A stretch of DNA of 5,391 nucleotides from an uncultured Methylophaga sp. (GTDB lineage: Bacteria > Pseudomonadota > Gammaproteobacteria > Nitrosococcales > Methylophagaceae): the NCBI GenBank assembly GCA_947631375.1, contig CANRLD010000129.1, positions 1 through 5,391 on the forward strand, in the 5' to 3' direction. Under the pieces are notes generated by a model. That model was not told the DNA's origin. It made no database searches and saw nothing but the letters and a program-made list of their open reading frames with translations. Positions 1 through 5,349 of this stretch are shown piece after piece; position 1 is the stretch's first letter, and each line of letters starts with the position of its first letter. The position numbers were made by a program, and so were the translations under genes.

Positions 1-494
1 CAGTGGAATCACCGCTGGTATCTAACCCGTTGCATCCGGCAGTAAACCAGAGTCCGACCATGCGTCTGCTGGATGACGATGCTCTGCGGATGGGGACACG
101 CGATGAGTATCCTTATGTGGCGACGACTTACTCGATTACTGAGCTGTTTCGTCACTGGACCAAGTTTTCCAAACTGAATGCCATCGTGCAACCTGAGCAA
201 TTTATTGAAATTGGTGAGAAGCTGGCGGAGGAGAAGGGCATCGTTGCCGGTGACACGGTTAAACTGAGTAGTAAGCGTGGCTATATCAAAGGTAAGGCCG
301 TAGTTACCAAACGTATCCGCGCGTTACAAGTGAATGGTGAGCAGATCCACCAGATCGGTATCCCGTGTCATTGGGGGTACGAAGGCGCAACCAAAAAAGG
401 TTTTCTGGCGAATACGTTGAGCCCAGGCGTAGGGGATGCCAATAGTAACACTCCAGAATACAAGGCTTTCCTTGTCAACGTGGAAAAGGTGTAA
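1..494 (+). CDS. fdnG: Formate dehydrogenase-N/O alpha subunit, C-terminal part (5' partial)
   Basis: This is the last 163 codons of the catalytic molybdopterin/selenocysteine subunit of respiratory formate dehydrogenase, which oxidises formate to CO2 in the periplasm. The reading frame is open to the left edge (first whole codon at 3), so the gene begins outside the window, and the GTG at 3 is an internal valine. The visible part is the C-terminal molybdopterin-dinucleotide-binding domain. It contains the landmarks ESPL..NPLHP, DALRMG, a TTY segment, NAI.QPEQF, SSKRG, HWG(Y/F)EG and the ending GDANS.TPEYKAFLVN, which match E. coli FdnG/FdoG from memory almost position for position. The catalytic Sec/Cys, the Tat signal and the N-terminal [4Fe-4S] cluster lie outside and cannot be assessed. 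It is followed after 12 nt by fdnH. The symbol fdoG would be equally defensible. Confidence 0.96.
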   Translation, partial: VESPLVSNPLHPAVNQSPTMRLLDDDALRMGTRDEYPYVATTYSITELFRHWTKFSKLNAIVQPEQFIEIGEKLAEEKGIVAGDTVKLSSKRGYIKGKAVVTKRIRALQVNGEQIHQIGIPCHWGYEGATKKGFLANTLSPGVGDANSNTPEYKAFLVNVEKV

Positions 495-506
495 AGGAGC
501 CAATCC

Positions 507-1394
507 ATGTCTATGCAATCTCAAGATATTATCAAGCGGTCCGCGACCAATGAGCTCACCCCTGCAGCGCAGGTGCGCGACAAAAAAGTGCAAGTTGCCA
601 AATTGATAGACGTTACCACTTGTATCGGTTGTAAAGCTTGCCAAGTAGCCTGCAGTGAATGGAATGATCTACGCGATGAAGTCGGTGAGAACTTTGGTGT
701 ATATGACAATCCCCGGGACTTGACCCCCGACACCTGGACGCTGATGCGCTTTGATGAATATGAAAACACTGAGTCGGGCAAGCTTGAGTGGCTGATTCGA
801 AAAGATGGCTGCATGCACTGTGATGAACCAGGTTGCCTTACGGCCTGCCCGCAACCTGGTGCCATTGTTCAGTATGCCAACGGTATCGTCGACTTTATTT
901 CCGAAGAATGTATCGGCTGCGGTTACTGTATCGCTGGCTGCCCATTTGACGTGCCACGCATCAGCCAGAAAGATAATAAAGCATATAAATGTACTTTATG
1001 CTCCGATCGCGTTGCTGTTGGTCAAGAGCCTGCTTGTGTAAAGACCTGTCCGACGGGAGCCATCCGCTTTGGCAGCAAGGAGGATATGTTGCATTACGGT
1101 GAGGAGCGCGTTGAAGAACTCAAGGGACGTGGTTTTGCTGGTGCAGGTATTTATGATCCTGCTGGTGTCGGCGGCACTCATGTAGTGTACGTCTTGCAAC
1201 ACGCCGATAAGCCGGAGCTGTACCACAAACTGCCTACTGACCCGCGAATCAGTAATGCTATCTATGGCTGGAAAGGCTGGCTTAAACCTGTGGCAGCACT
1301 GGCATTCTTCGCTACGCTCGCGGGTGCTCTGTTCCATTATGTGGGGGTAGGGCCACAGACTTTGGATGACGAAGATACAGATAAGGAGGGCTAG
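507..1394 (+). CDS. fdnH: Formate dehydrogenase beta subunit, four-[4Fe-4S] electron-transfer protein
   Basis: This 295-residue protein (also called FdoH or FdxH) passes electrons from the periplasmic catalytic subunit to the membrane cytochrome. Its length matches the family (about 294-300). Sixteen cysteines form four ferredoxin-type clusters: C39/42/45/49 (CIGCKACQVAC), C102/105/110/114, C135/138/141/145 (CIGCGYCIAGC) and C162/165/177/181, the last followed by PTGAI. The segment around 207-222 has the family's GGTH turn. One hydrophobic helix at about 259-280, beginning after WKGWLKP and ending in HYVGVGP, anchors the subunit with its bulk in the periplasm. The short tail is acidic (LDDEDTDKE). 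ATG at 507 is chosen because AAGGAG at 494-499 lies 7 nt upstream and because the N-terminus (QDIIKRSATN) aligns with E. coli. An in-frame ATG at 513 is less well placed. No cluster ligand is missing. Confidence 0.98.
   Translation: MSMQSQDIIKRSATNELTPAAQVRDKKVQVAKLIDVTTCIGCKACQVACSEWNDLRDEVGENFGVYDNPRDLTPDTWTLMRFDEYENTESGKLEWLIRKDGCMHCDEPGCLTACPQPGAIVQYANGIVDFISEECIGCGYCIAGCPFDVPRISQKDNKAYKCTLCSDRVAVGQEPACVKTCPTGAIRFGSKEDMLHYGEERVEELKGRGFAGAGIYDPAGVGGTHVVYVLQHADKPELYHKLPTDPRISNAIYGWKGWLKPVAALAFFATLAGALFHYVGVGPQTLDDEDTDKEG
1383..1390 (+). promoter_or_regulatory. Shine-Dalgarno of fdnI, inside the fdnH 3' end
   Basis: AAGGAGGG lies in the last codons of fdnH, 8 nt before ATG 1399. This strong site decides the fdnI start. 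The earlier in-frame ATG at 1366 would add eleven residues of unrelated charged sequence and has no comparable site in front of it. Placing the ribosome site within the upstream gene suggests reinitiation or coupling between the two membrane-associated subunits (inference). Confidence 0.85.
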
Positions 1395-1398
1395 GGGC

Positions 1399-2040
1399 AT
1401 GAACAAGCGCAATAGTTTGCTACGTACACCTTATAGCGTGCGTATCAGTCACTGGCTGGTAGTGCTCTGTTTTTTTCTAGTAGCAATGTCTGGTCTGTCG
1501 TGGTTTTTTCCGTCACTAAACTGGTTGAATAACCTGCTGGGCGGCCCTCAACTGGCGCGTATTCTGCACCCATTTCTCGGGGTGGTGATATTTGCTTTTC
1601 TGGTCTTTATGTTCTTGCGTCTGGCGAAGTACAACATACTTGAAGCTGAGGACAGGAAATGGTTCGGCAATCTGGGTAAAGTGCTCAAGGGAGAACATGT
1701 TGAAGAGCTGGAGACCGGTAAATACAATGCCGGTCAGAAACTGCTGTTTTGGGCCATCATGGGGCTAATCAGTGTGCTGTTGATCAGTGGTATAGTGATT
1801 TGGCGACCCTACTTTGCGCCATTCTTTTCCATTCCCTTAATCCGTATCGGTCTTTTTGTACATGCGCTTGCAGGTGTACTAATGATGCTGCTGATTATCG
1901 GGCATATTTATTTGGCGTTCTGGGTCAAAGGTTCAATCGACAGCATGTCAACCGGTTATGTTAGCCGCAAATGGGCACGTACTCACCATCCGCGCTGGTA
2001 TCGGCAGATCACTGCCAACCGCAGCGAAAAGGAACATTGA
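1399..2040 (+). CDS. fdnI: Formate dehydrogenase gamma subunit, cytochrome b556
   Basis: This 213-residue integral membrane diheme cytochrome b takes electrons from FdnH and reduces quinone at the cytoplasmic side of the inner membrane (E. coli FdnI is about 217, FdoI about 211). Four hydrophobic helices run at about 18-37, 54-75, 115-135 and 150-175. With the start at 1399, histidines fall at 18 (SHW), 57 (LHP), 155 (VHA) and 169 (GHIY), the same numbers I recall for the heme ligands of the E. coli FDH-N structure. N110, G112 and Q113 (YNAGQK) match the residues reported around the quinone-site inhibitor beside H169. The C-terminal tail (HHPRWYRQI) is also typical. The gene follows fdnH by 4 nt and overlaps fdhE by one base. 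Whether it uses menaquinone or ubiquinone cannot be told from sequence. Confidence 0.97.
   Translation: MNKRNSLLRTPYSVRISHWLVVLCFFLVAMSGLSWFFPSLNWLNNLLGGPQLARILHPFLGVVIFAFLVFMFLRLAKYNILEAEDRKWFGNLGKVLKGEHVEELETGKYNAGQKLLFWAIMGLISVLLISGIVIWRPYFAPFFSIPLIRIGLFVHALAGVLMMLLIIGHIYLAFWVKGSIDSMSTGYVSRKWARTHHPRWYRQITANRSEKEH
2028..2033 (+). promoter_or_regulatory. Shine-Dalgarno of fdhE, inside the fdnI 3' end
   Basis: AAAGGA ends 6 nt before ATG 2040. The fdnI stop and fdhE start share a base (TGATG, 2038-2042). Together these fix the fdhE start and suggest translational coupling. A longer in-frame start at 1971 would overlap fdnI by 70 nt, with no good ribosome site and a non-homologous extension. 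Confidence 0.75.
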
Positions 2041-2945
2041 TGAGTAGCATCAAGCTGATTCCCCCGCAGGAGCTCCGCGGCGGCGTTCAGCATATCACGC
2101 CATTGTTGTTGCCGCGTCTGGAGCAACATTACCGGCTGCGTGCCGAACGTCTGAGGTTATTGGCCGAAGATCACGTCATGAGAGATTATCTGGGGTTTAC
2201 TGCAGACATTGTTGCTGCACAACAGCAGATCCTCGATACCTTTCAGTTACCGGACAACGTCAACAGCCGGCTCGAATTAATCGATGGTCAGGCACCATTA
2301 GCATATAACCAATTACCTCGCGATCAATATTGGCAACAGCTCTTGAGCCGGCTTCTTGGACAGTTACGCCCCAATGCTACTGTTGAAACCTTAGTCGTGA
2401 TTGATGAGTTACAAAACAGCAGTGCACAGCAGCTGGAGCAGTGGGCTGACAAGTTGTTGGCCGGTGACTTTTCCCTGGTGGGTAGCGGGCGAGCGTTGTT
2501 TTTGTGGAGTGCGTTGTCATTATATTGGACTCAGCTTGCTGCACGGTTGCCGTTTGAAGCTGTTGCCGAGTTAGGTGAGCAGCGTCAATTTTGTCCGGTT
2601 TGTGCCAGTGTGCCCAGTGCCAGTGTGGTGCTAGGCGGCGATTTGACCGGCCTGCGTTACCTGCATTGCGGATTGTGTGAAAGTCGTTGGCATATGGTGC
2701 GGATTAAGTGCTCTAACTGCGAGCAGGCGGACAAACTTGATTATTGGTCGCTGGAGACACAGGAAGCGCCGCTTAAAGCGGAGAGTTGTTCACATTGTCA
2801 GAGCTATCTGAAAATTTTCTATCTTGATCGGGCTAATTATCAGGATGTTGTTGCTGACGATCTGGCTTCATTGGCATTAGATGCAGAGATGGAACGAGAA
2901 GGCTTTGGGCGAAGCGGTCTGAACCCGTTATTGTTTCCAGGTTGA
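2040..2945 (+). CDS. fdhE: Formate dehydrogenase maturation/formation protein FdhE
   Basis: This 301-residue cytoplasmic protein is needed for activity of the respiratory formate dehydrogenases. It binds the catalytic subunit and, in E. coli, was described as an iron-binding rubredoxin-like protein (E. coli length about 309). The N-terminal 180 residues are helical and less conserved, with PLLLPRL..HYRLRAERLR near the start and LFLWSALSLYWTQLA at about 160. The C-terminal metal domain has four CxxC pairs, C185/C188 (CPVC), C210/C213 (HCGLCE), C224/C227 (CSNCEQ) and C250/C253 (CSHC), the full family set. The end matches the family too (ADDLASL.LDA.ME.EGF.RS..NPLLFPG). It is the last gene of the operon. 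Its position next to fdnGHI supports a dedicated maturation role rather than a stray paralogue. Confidence 0.96.
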   Translation: MSSIKLIPPQELRGGVQHITPLLLPRLEQHYRLRAERLRLLAEDHVMRDYLGFTADIVAAQQQILDTFQLPDNVNSRLELIDGQAPLAYNQLPRDQYWQQLLSRLLGQLRPNATVETLVVIDELQNSSAQQLEQWADKLLAGDFSLVGSGRALFLWSALSLYWTQLAARLPFEAVAELGEQRQFCPVCASVPSASVVLGGDLTGLRYLHCGLCESRWHMVRIKCSNCEQADKLDYWSLETQEAPLKAESCSHCQSYLKIFYLDRANYQDVVADDLASLALDAEMEREGFGRSGLNPLLFPG

Positions 2946-2959
2946 TTTTTACAACATTG

Positions 2960-2992
2960 TTGACAGCCAAAGCCGTCGTAAAATGGTATATA
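2960..2992 (+). promoter_or_regulatory. Possible extended -10 promoter after fdhE
   Basis: TGGTATATA (2984-2992) fits the extended -10 pattern TGN followed by a -10 hexamer with 5 of 6 consensus bases. A perfect TTGACA lies at 2960-2965, but the spacer is 21 nt, too long for a normal -35/-10 pair, so only the extended -10 is real support. Initiation would fall at about 2999-3000, the first base of the hairpin below. AT-rich sequence could produce this by chance. Confidence 0.3.
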
Positions 2993-2999
2993 GCGCTAG

Positions 3000-3021
3000 G
3001 CTGTTTTCTCCGGGAAACAGC
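3000..3021 (+). repeat. Hairpin with TCCG tetraloop after fdhE
   Basis: The arms 3000-3008 (GCTGTTTTC) and 3013-3021 (GGAAACAGC) pair over 9 bp with one T-G wobble around a TCCG tetraloop, which belongs to the stable UNCG class. Flanking segments 2967-2975 (CCAAAGCCG) and 3021-3030 (CGGCTTTTGG) are also complementary with one bulge, so a larger alternative structure is possible. A run of only four T follows at 3025-3028, after a GC-rich gap, so it is a poor intrinsic terminator for the fdh operon. It may instead protect a 3' end or start a small transcript. Confidence 0.5.
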
Positions 3022-3069
3022 GGCTTTTGGATGTAGAGTAAGCGCTTTTCTAAACACTGGGAAACCATA

Positions 3070-3095
3070 GGGGGCAGGCCTGTGGCTCTGCCCCT
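3070..3095. terminator. GC-rich hairpin between convergent fdhE and yceI
   Basis: GGGGCAG (3071-3077) pairs with CTGCCCC (3088-3094). Inside it GCC (3078-3080) pairs with GGC (3084-3086) around a TGT loop, leaving one bulged T. The outer G3070-T3095 can add a wobble. The stem is strong and sits between two convergent genes, 14 nt past the yceI stop, where a shared terminator is expected. Neither strand has a proper U-tract after it, so efficient intrinsic termination is uncertain. Confidence 0.5.
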
Positions 3096-3108
3096 TGCGG
3101 TGACCAGC

Positions 3109-3696
3109 TTATTGCTGGATCGCTTCCAGCGCGATACTGATAGTGACTTCATCGCCGACATGAGGTGCATATTTTCCGGCATTAAACTCACTACGCTTAA
3201 TAGTGACATGGGCATCAGCACCAATAGCGTCTTTTCCTTCAACCATTGGATGTGGCATTTTGGTGAAATTGGTCACTGTTAAGGTAACCGGCTTGGTAAT
3301 GCCTTTTATGGTCAAATCACCTTCCAGCGCTACCGGTTCGCCATCATTAAAATGTACCTTGCTCGACTTAAATGTGGCGGTCGGATACTGCACGGTATCG
3401 AGAAAATCGGCATCCTGAATATGTTCGTCAAACAGTGTTGAACCGGTACTGACCGATGTCATATCAATTTCAATATTCACCTCAGCTGTGCTGGCAGCTT
3501 GATCAAGGATAACGGTGCCGCTGGTATTACTGAACTGGCTAAGCTGGGTCGACAGTCCAAAATGACTATAAGAAAAGCGTGGGAAAGTGTGGTCGCCATC
3601 GACGATATAGGTCTCTGAAGCTGCGATAACAGGCGTGGCAGCCAGTGCCGCACCGGCGATAACAAGTGCTGTAGATAATTTTGTTAATGTTTTCAT
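3109..3696 (-). CDS. yceI: YceI-family periplasmic lipid/polyisoprenoid-binding protein
   Basis: This 195-residue secreted protein is close in length to E. coli YceI (about 191). Residues 1-25 are a Sec signal peptide: KTLTK, a hydrophobic core LVIAGAALAA, and a cleavage region TPVIA/A. The mature part has the YceI beta-barrel landmarks: Y.VD.DHTF near the start, F.YSHFGLS, the FD.HIQDADFLD..QYPTATF segment with FKS.KV, then GDLTIKGITKPVTL and a C-terminal DEVTI.I.LEA. Family members have a lipocalin-like barrel, and a Thermus homologue was crystallised with a bound polyisoprenoid. The physiological role is unclear, with stress and quinone-carrier ideas in the literature. GAGG (3705-3708, minus strand) lies 8 nt before ATG 3696. 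No cytochrome b561 partner (yceJ) is seen beside it, so it appears monocistronic. Confidence 0.93.
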   Translation of the reverse strand: MKTLTKLSTALVIAGAALAATPVIAASETYIVDGDHTFPRFSYSHFGLSTQLSQFSNTSGTVILDQAASTAEVNIEIDMTSVSTGSTLFDEHIQDADFLDTVQYPTATFKSSKVHFNDGEPVALEGDLTIKGITKPVTLTVTNFTKMPHPMVEGKDAIGADAHVTIKRSEFNAGKYAPHVGDEVTISIALEAIQQ

Positions 3697-3770
3697 GATT
3701 TATGCCTCAAGATTTAGGTTTATCGGTGACATGGTGGATTAGTGAACCGTCCATGCAATCGGTAAGCTGC

Positions 3771-3799
3771 ACTATACTGAGGCGAATAAAGACGAAAAA
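3771..3799 (-). promoter_or_regulatory. Possible yceI promoter
   Basis: On the minus strand TATAGT (complement of 3771-3776) is a fair -10. Seventeen bases upstream lies TTTTTC (complement of 3794-3799), a poor -35. Transcription would start near 3764, giving a leader of about 68 nt to ATG 3696. The weak -35 would suit an activator-dependent promoter, and a palindrome centred at 3829 lies about 65 nt upstream of that start. Confidence 0.3.
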
Positions 3800-3819
3800 G
3801 AGGGCAATCAAGAATGAAC

Positions 3820-3838
3820 TGTTCTTATATAAAGAACA
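3820..3838. repeat. 19-bp inverted repeat upstream of yceI, operator-like
   Basis: TGTTCTT (3820-3826) and AAGAACA (3832-3838) are perfect 7-bp inverted arms around ATATA. A GAAC at 3816-3819 just outside forms a second small dyad with GTTC at 3821-3824, giving three related half-sites within 22 bp. Size and AT-rich centre suit a dimeric transcription factor site. It could serve yceI (about 65 nt upstream of the proposed start), but no regulator family can be named from it. Confidence 0.4.
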
Positions 3839-3855
3839 TTAGTCTACTTCATTAG

Positions 3856-3881
3856 GTATTTAATACTTTATGAGCACTCAT
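3856..3881. repeat. Two adjacent short palindromes between gltS and yceI
   Basis: GTATT-T-AATAC (3856-3866) and ATGAG-CA-CTCAT (3870-3881) are perfect 5-bp-arm dyads separated by 3 nt. A weaker dyad CTTTA/TAAAG spans 3894-3908, just past the gltS stop. The stems are too short and AT-rich to be good terminators, so gltS termination is not explained by a clear intrinsic site. Each could arise by chance in this AT-rich interval. Confidence 0.25.
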
Positions 3882-3925
3882 CGCTGATGATTTCTTTAAT
3901 AGCTAAAGGAGGCGGGCGAAATGGC

Positions 3926-5134
3926 TTAACTGGCGATCATTACACTGATAATCAGTGCGTTGGCGATATCGATTAAAAAACCACAGACTAATGGCACGAC
4001 AATAAATGCTTGGGGTGCGGCGCCAAACTCGCGGGAAACAGCCGTCATATTGGCTACGGCTGTTGCTGTTGAGCCGAGTGCAATGCCGCCGAAGCCTGAG
4101 CAAATTACTACCGATTCATAGTTGCGTCCCAGTGCTCGGAACAGCACAAACAGCACAAAAAGTATAACCAAGGCGATCTGAACCAACATACTGACCGTGA
4201 TAAATCCTAACATCGGTTGCAGGTGCCAGAATTTTAGCCCCATCAAAGCCATTGTCAAAAACAGACCCAGGCATATATCTGAAATCAACGCCACGCCGGG
4301 CTGCATACTGGGAAAGTTCCATAAACGTTTTTCCCCTTTTGCCAGCACAAAATCACCGAATGCCCGCAGGAAAATGCCGGCGATAAGACAACCCACAAAA
4401 GAAGGCAGCGTGATTGGCGTCAGACTGGCCAGATGCGTGATGCCTTGTCCGAGGATCAAGGCGAAATTAAGCCAGAGTAATGCTAACAGGACACCGTAAT
4501 AATCAATTCTTGAGAGCTGTTCTTCACGGTGTAGTATGCCGATTTCAAGAACCGTATCCCGTGATGGTCGAATATGGTGTCGACGCATTAGAATACTTGC
4601 CAGCGGACCACCAATCATACAGGCTGCCATTAGCCCTACCATATTGGCAGATAGTCCAACTTCCGCCGCGTTTTCAATGCCTAAGTTATCAACAAAGTGA
4701 GGCGTCCAAGCCATCGTGGTGCCCACGCCGCCAGTCAATGAGATAGAGCCAACCATCAAACCTGTATTGGGATCCATACCAAACAGACTGGCAAGGCCGA
4801 TACCAACGAAATTCTGCAATACCATAAACAAGACGGCCAGTATTGCCAGAATAACCAGCTGTCGACCACCTTTAGACAGGATTCGAGTGTCAGTGTTTAA
4901 ACCGATAGCGGCGAAAAAATACAGCAAGAACTGATCACGAACGGCGAGATCAAATGTCACCTCCAGAGCTGCAGCGTAATAAAGAACACAAACAATAATT
5001 GCGCATAAAGCCCCGCCTACTAAGGCATCAGGAATGCTATAGCGACGCAACTGCCGAATACGGCTGACGACCTCTTTACCAATAAATAACAACAGGATAG
5101 CTAACGTAAAGCTAATAAAAGGATCTATCTGCAT
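3926..5134 (-). CDS. gltS: Sodium/glutamate symporter, GltS (ESS) family
   Basis: This 402-residue inner-membrane carrier imports glutamate with sodium (E. coli GltS is about 401). Family landmarks in order are IGK at 18-20, YSIPDALVGG at 32-41, FDLAVRD (61-67) followed by FFAAIGLNTDT (73-83), the first signature loop LTGGVGT at 133-139, AAEVGL near 157, IGGPLA near 174, LFLTMALMGLKFW at about 290-300, the second signature loop GFGGIALGSTATA at 347-359 followed by VANM, and AFIVVPLV with FLIDIANALI at the C-terminus. About ten membrane helices and two re-entrant loops form the usual inverted-repeat fold. The first loop has V where E. coli has H (GGHGT), and the second lacks the usual ATP triplet. 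Only a weak AGG (5141-5143) precedes ATG 5134, but the N-terminus fits the family. Substrate could be another dicarboxylate. Confidence 0.94.
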   Translation of the reverse strand: MQIDPFISFTLAILLLFIGKEVVSRIRQLRRYSIPDALVGGALCAIIVCVLYYAAALEVTFDLAVRDQFLLYFFAAIGLNTDTRILSKGGRQLVILAILAVLFMVLQNFVGIGLASLFGMDPNTGLMVGSISLTGGVGTTMAWTPHFVDNLGIENAAEVGLSANMVGLMAACMIGGPLASILMRRHHIRPSRDTVLEIGILHREEQLSRIDYYGVLLALLWLNFALILGQGITHLASLTPITLPSFVGCLIAGIFLRAFGDFVLAKGEKRLWNFPSMQPGVALISDICLGLFLTMALMGLKFWHLQPMLGFITVSMLVQIALVILFVLFVLFRALGRNYESVVICSGFGGIALGSTATAVANMTAVSREFGAAPQAFIVVPLVCGFLIDIANALIISVMIAS

Positions 5135-5169
5135 TGCCAGCCTATATTTGAATTTTAGTGGATAACATT

Positions 5170-5175
5170 AGTATA
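5170..5175 (-). promoter_or_regulatory. Possible -10 element of gltS
   Basis: TATACT on the minus strand (complement of 5170-5175) is a good -10 hexamer about 36 nt upstream of the gltS ATG. The hexamer 17 nt further upstream (ACTTCA) is not a recognisable -35, so this rests on the -10 and its placement alone. Confidence 0.3.
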
Positions 5176-5236
5176 GCTGGCGGAATGCACGCTGAAGTAG
5201 CATAAATATTTTGCCTTCGAGATTTAAGGCTTTAAC

Positions 5237-5265
5237 TTGACGGGTAATGGCTAGGTGGATAGAAT
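5237..5265 (+). promoter_or_regulatory. Sigma-70 promoter of tRNA-Cys
   Basis: TTGACG (5237-5242) and TAGAAT (5260-5265) each match consensus at 5 of 6 positions and are separated by exactly 17 nt. The next bases, GCCTCCCC (5266-5273), form a GC-rich discriminator typical of stable-RNA promoters under stringent (ppGpp) control. Initiation is expected near 5271-5273, only 3-5 nt before the mature tRNA 5' end. Confidence 0.75.
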
Positions 5266-5275
5266 GCCTCCCCTT

Positions 5276-5349
5276 GGCTGGGTGGCAGAGTGGTTATGCA
5301 GCGGACTGCAACTCCGTGTACGCCGGTTCGATTCCGACCTCCGCCTCCA
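5276..5349 (+). tRNA. tRNA-Cys (anticodon GCA)
   Basis: The 74-nt cloverleaf has acceptor strands 5276-5282 and 5339-5345, D-arm 5285-5299 with AGTGGTTA loop, anticodon stem GCGGA/TCCGT (5301-5305, 5313-5317) around CTGCAAC with GCA at 5308-5310, a four-base variable loop GTAC, and a T-arm with loop TTCGATT (5327-5333). Discriminator T5346 and an encoded CCA (5347-5349) follow; U73 and the GCA anticodon are cysteine identity elements. Length equals E. coli tRNA-Cys. Two non-pairs are visible: U4-C69 (T5279, C5342) in the acceptor and C50-A64 (C5323, A5337) in the T stem. It supplies cysteine decoding and has no functional tie to its neighbours beyond location. The 42 nt after it show no T-run terminator, so the transcript may continue beyond the window. 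Confidence 0.93.

Noticed and set aside
1..494. Search for the selenocysteine codon and SECIS element of the formate dehydrogenase catalytic subunit
   Set aside because: Those features sit near the N-terminal end of the alpha-subunit gene, outside the window. No in-frame TGA occurs in the visible part.
1366..1398. Longer N-terminus for FdnI from ATG 1366
   Set aside because: AAGGAGGG at 1383-1390 points to ATG 1399, and only that start places the heme histidines at 18, 57, 155 and 169 as in E. coli.
996..1412. A 138-codon open frame on the minus strand, antisense to fdnH
   Set aside because: It lies within the well-conserved fdnH coding sequence, has no recognisable domain and no ribosome site, and reads as a shadow frame. 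The same applies to the other antisense frames over fdnG, fdnH, fdhE, yceI and gltS.
1971..2039. Longer N-terminus for FdhE from ATG 1971
   Set aside because: It would be read from within fdnI in another frame with no good ribosome site, and the added residues do not resemble FdhE. ATG 2040 has AAAGGA upstream and aligns with the family N-terminus.
3070..3095. Calling the GC-rich hairpin a certain bidirectional intrinsic terminator
   Set aside because: The stem is strong, but neither strand has a run of U residues directly after it, so only a moderate-confidence entry is justified.
3905..3929. Strong Shine-Dalgarno-like AAAGGAGG (3905-3912) followed 8 nt later by ATG GCT TAA on the plus strand
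   Set aside because: A two-codon minimal ORF looks like an attenuation leader, but it runs straight into the 3' end of gltS on the other strand, there is no plus-strand gene downstream, and no promoter is evident. Probably chance.
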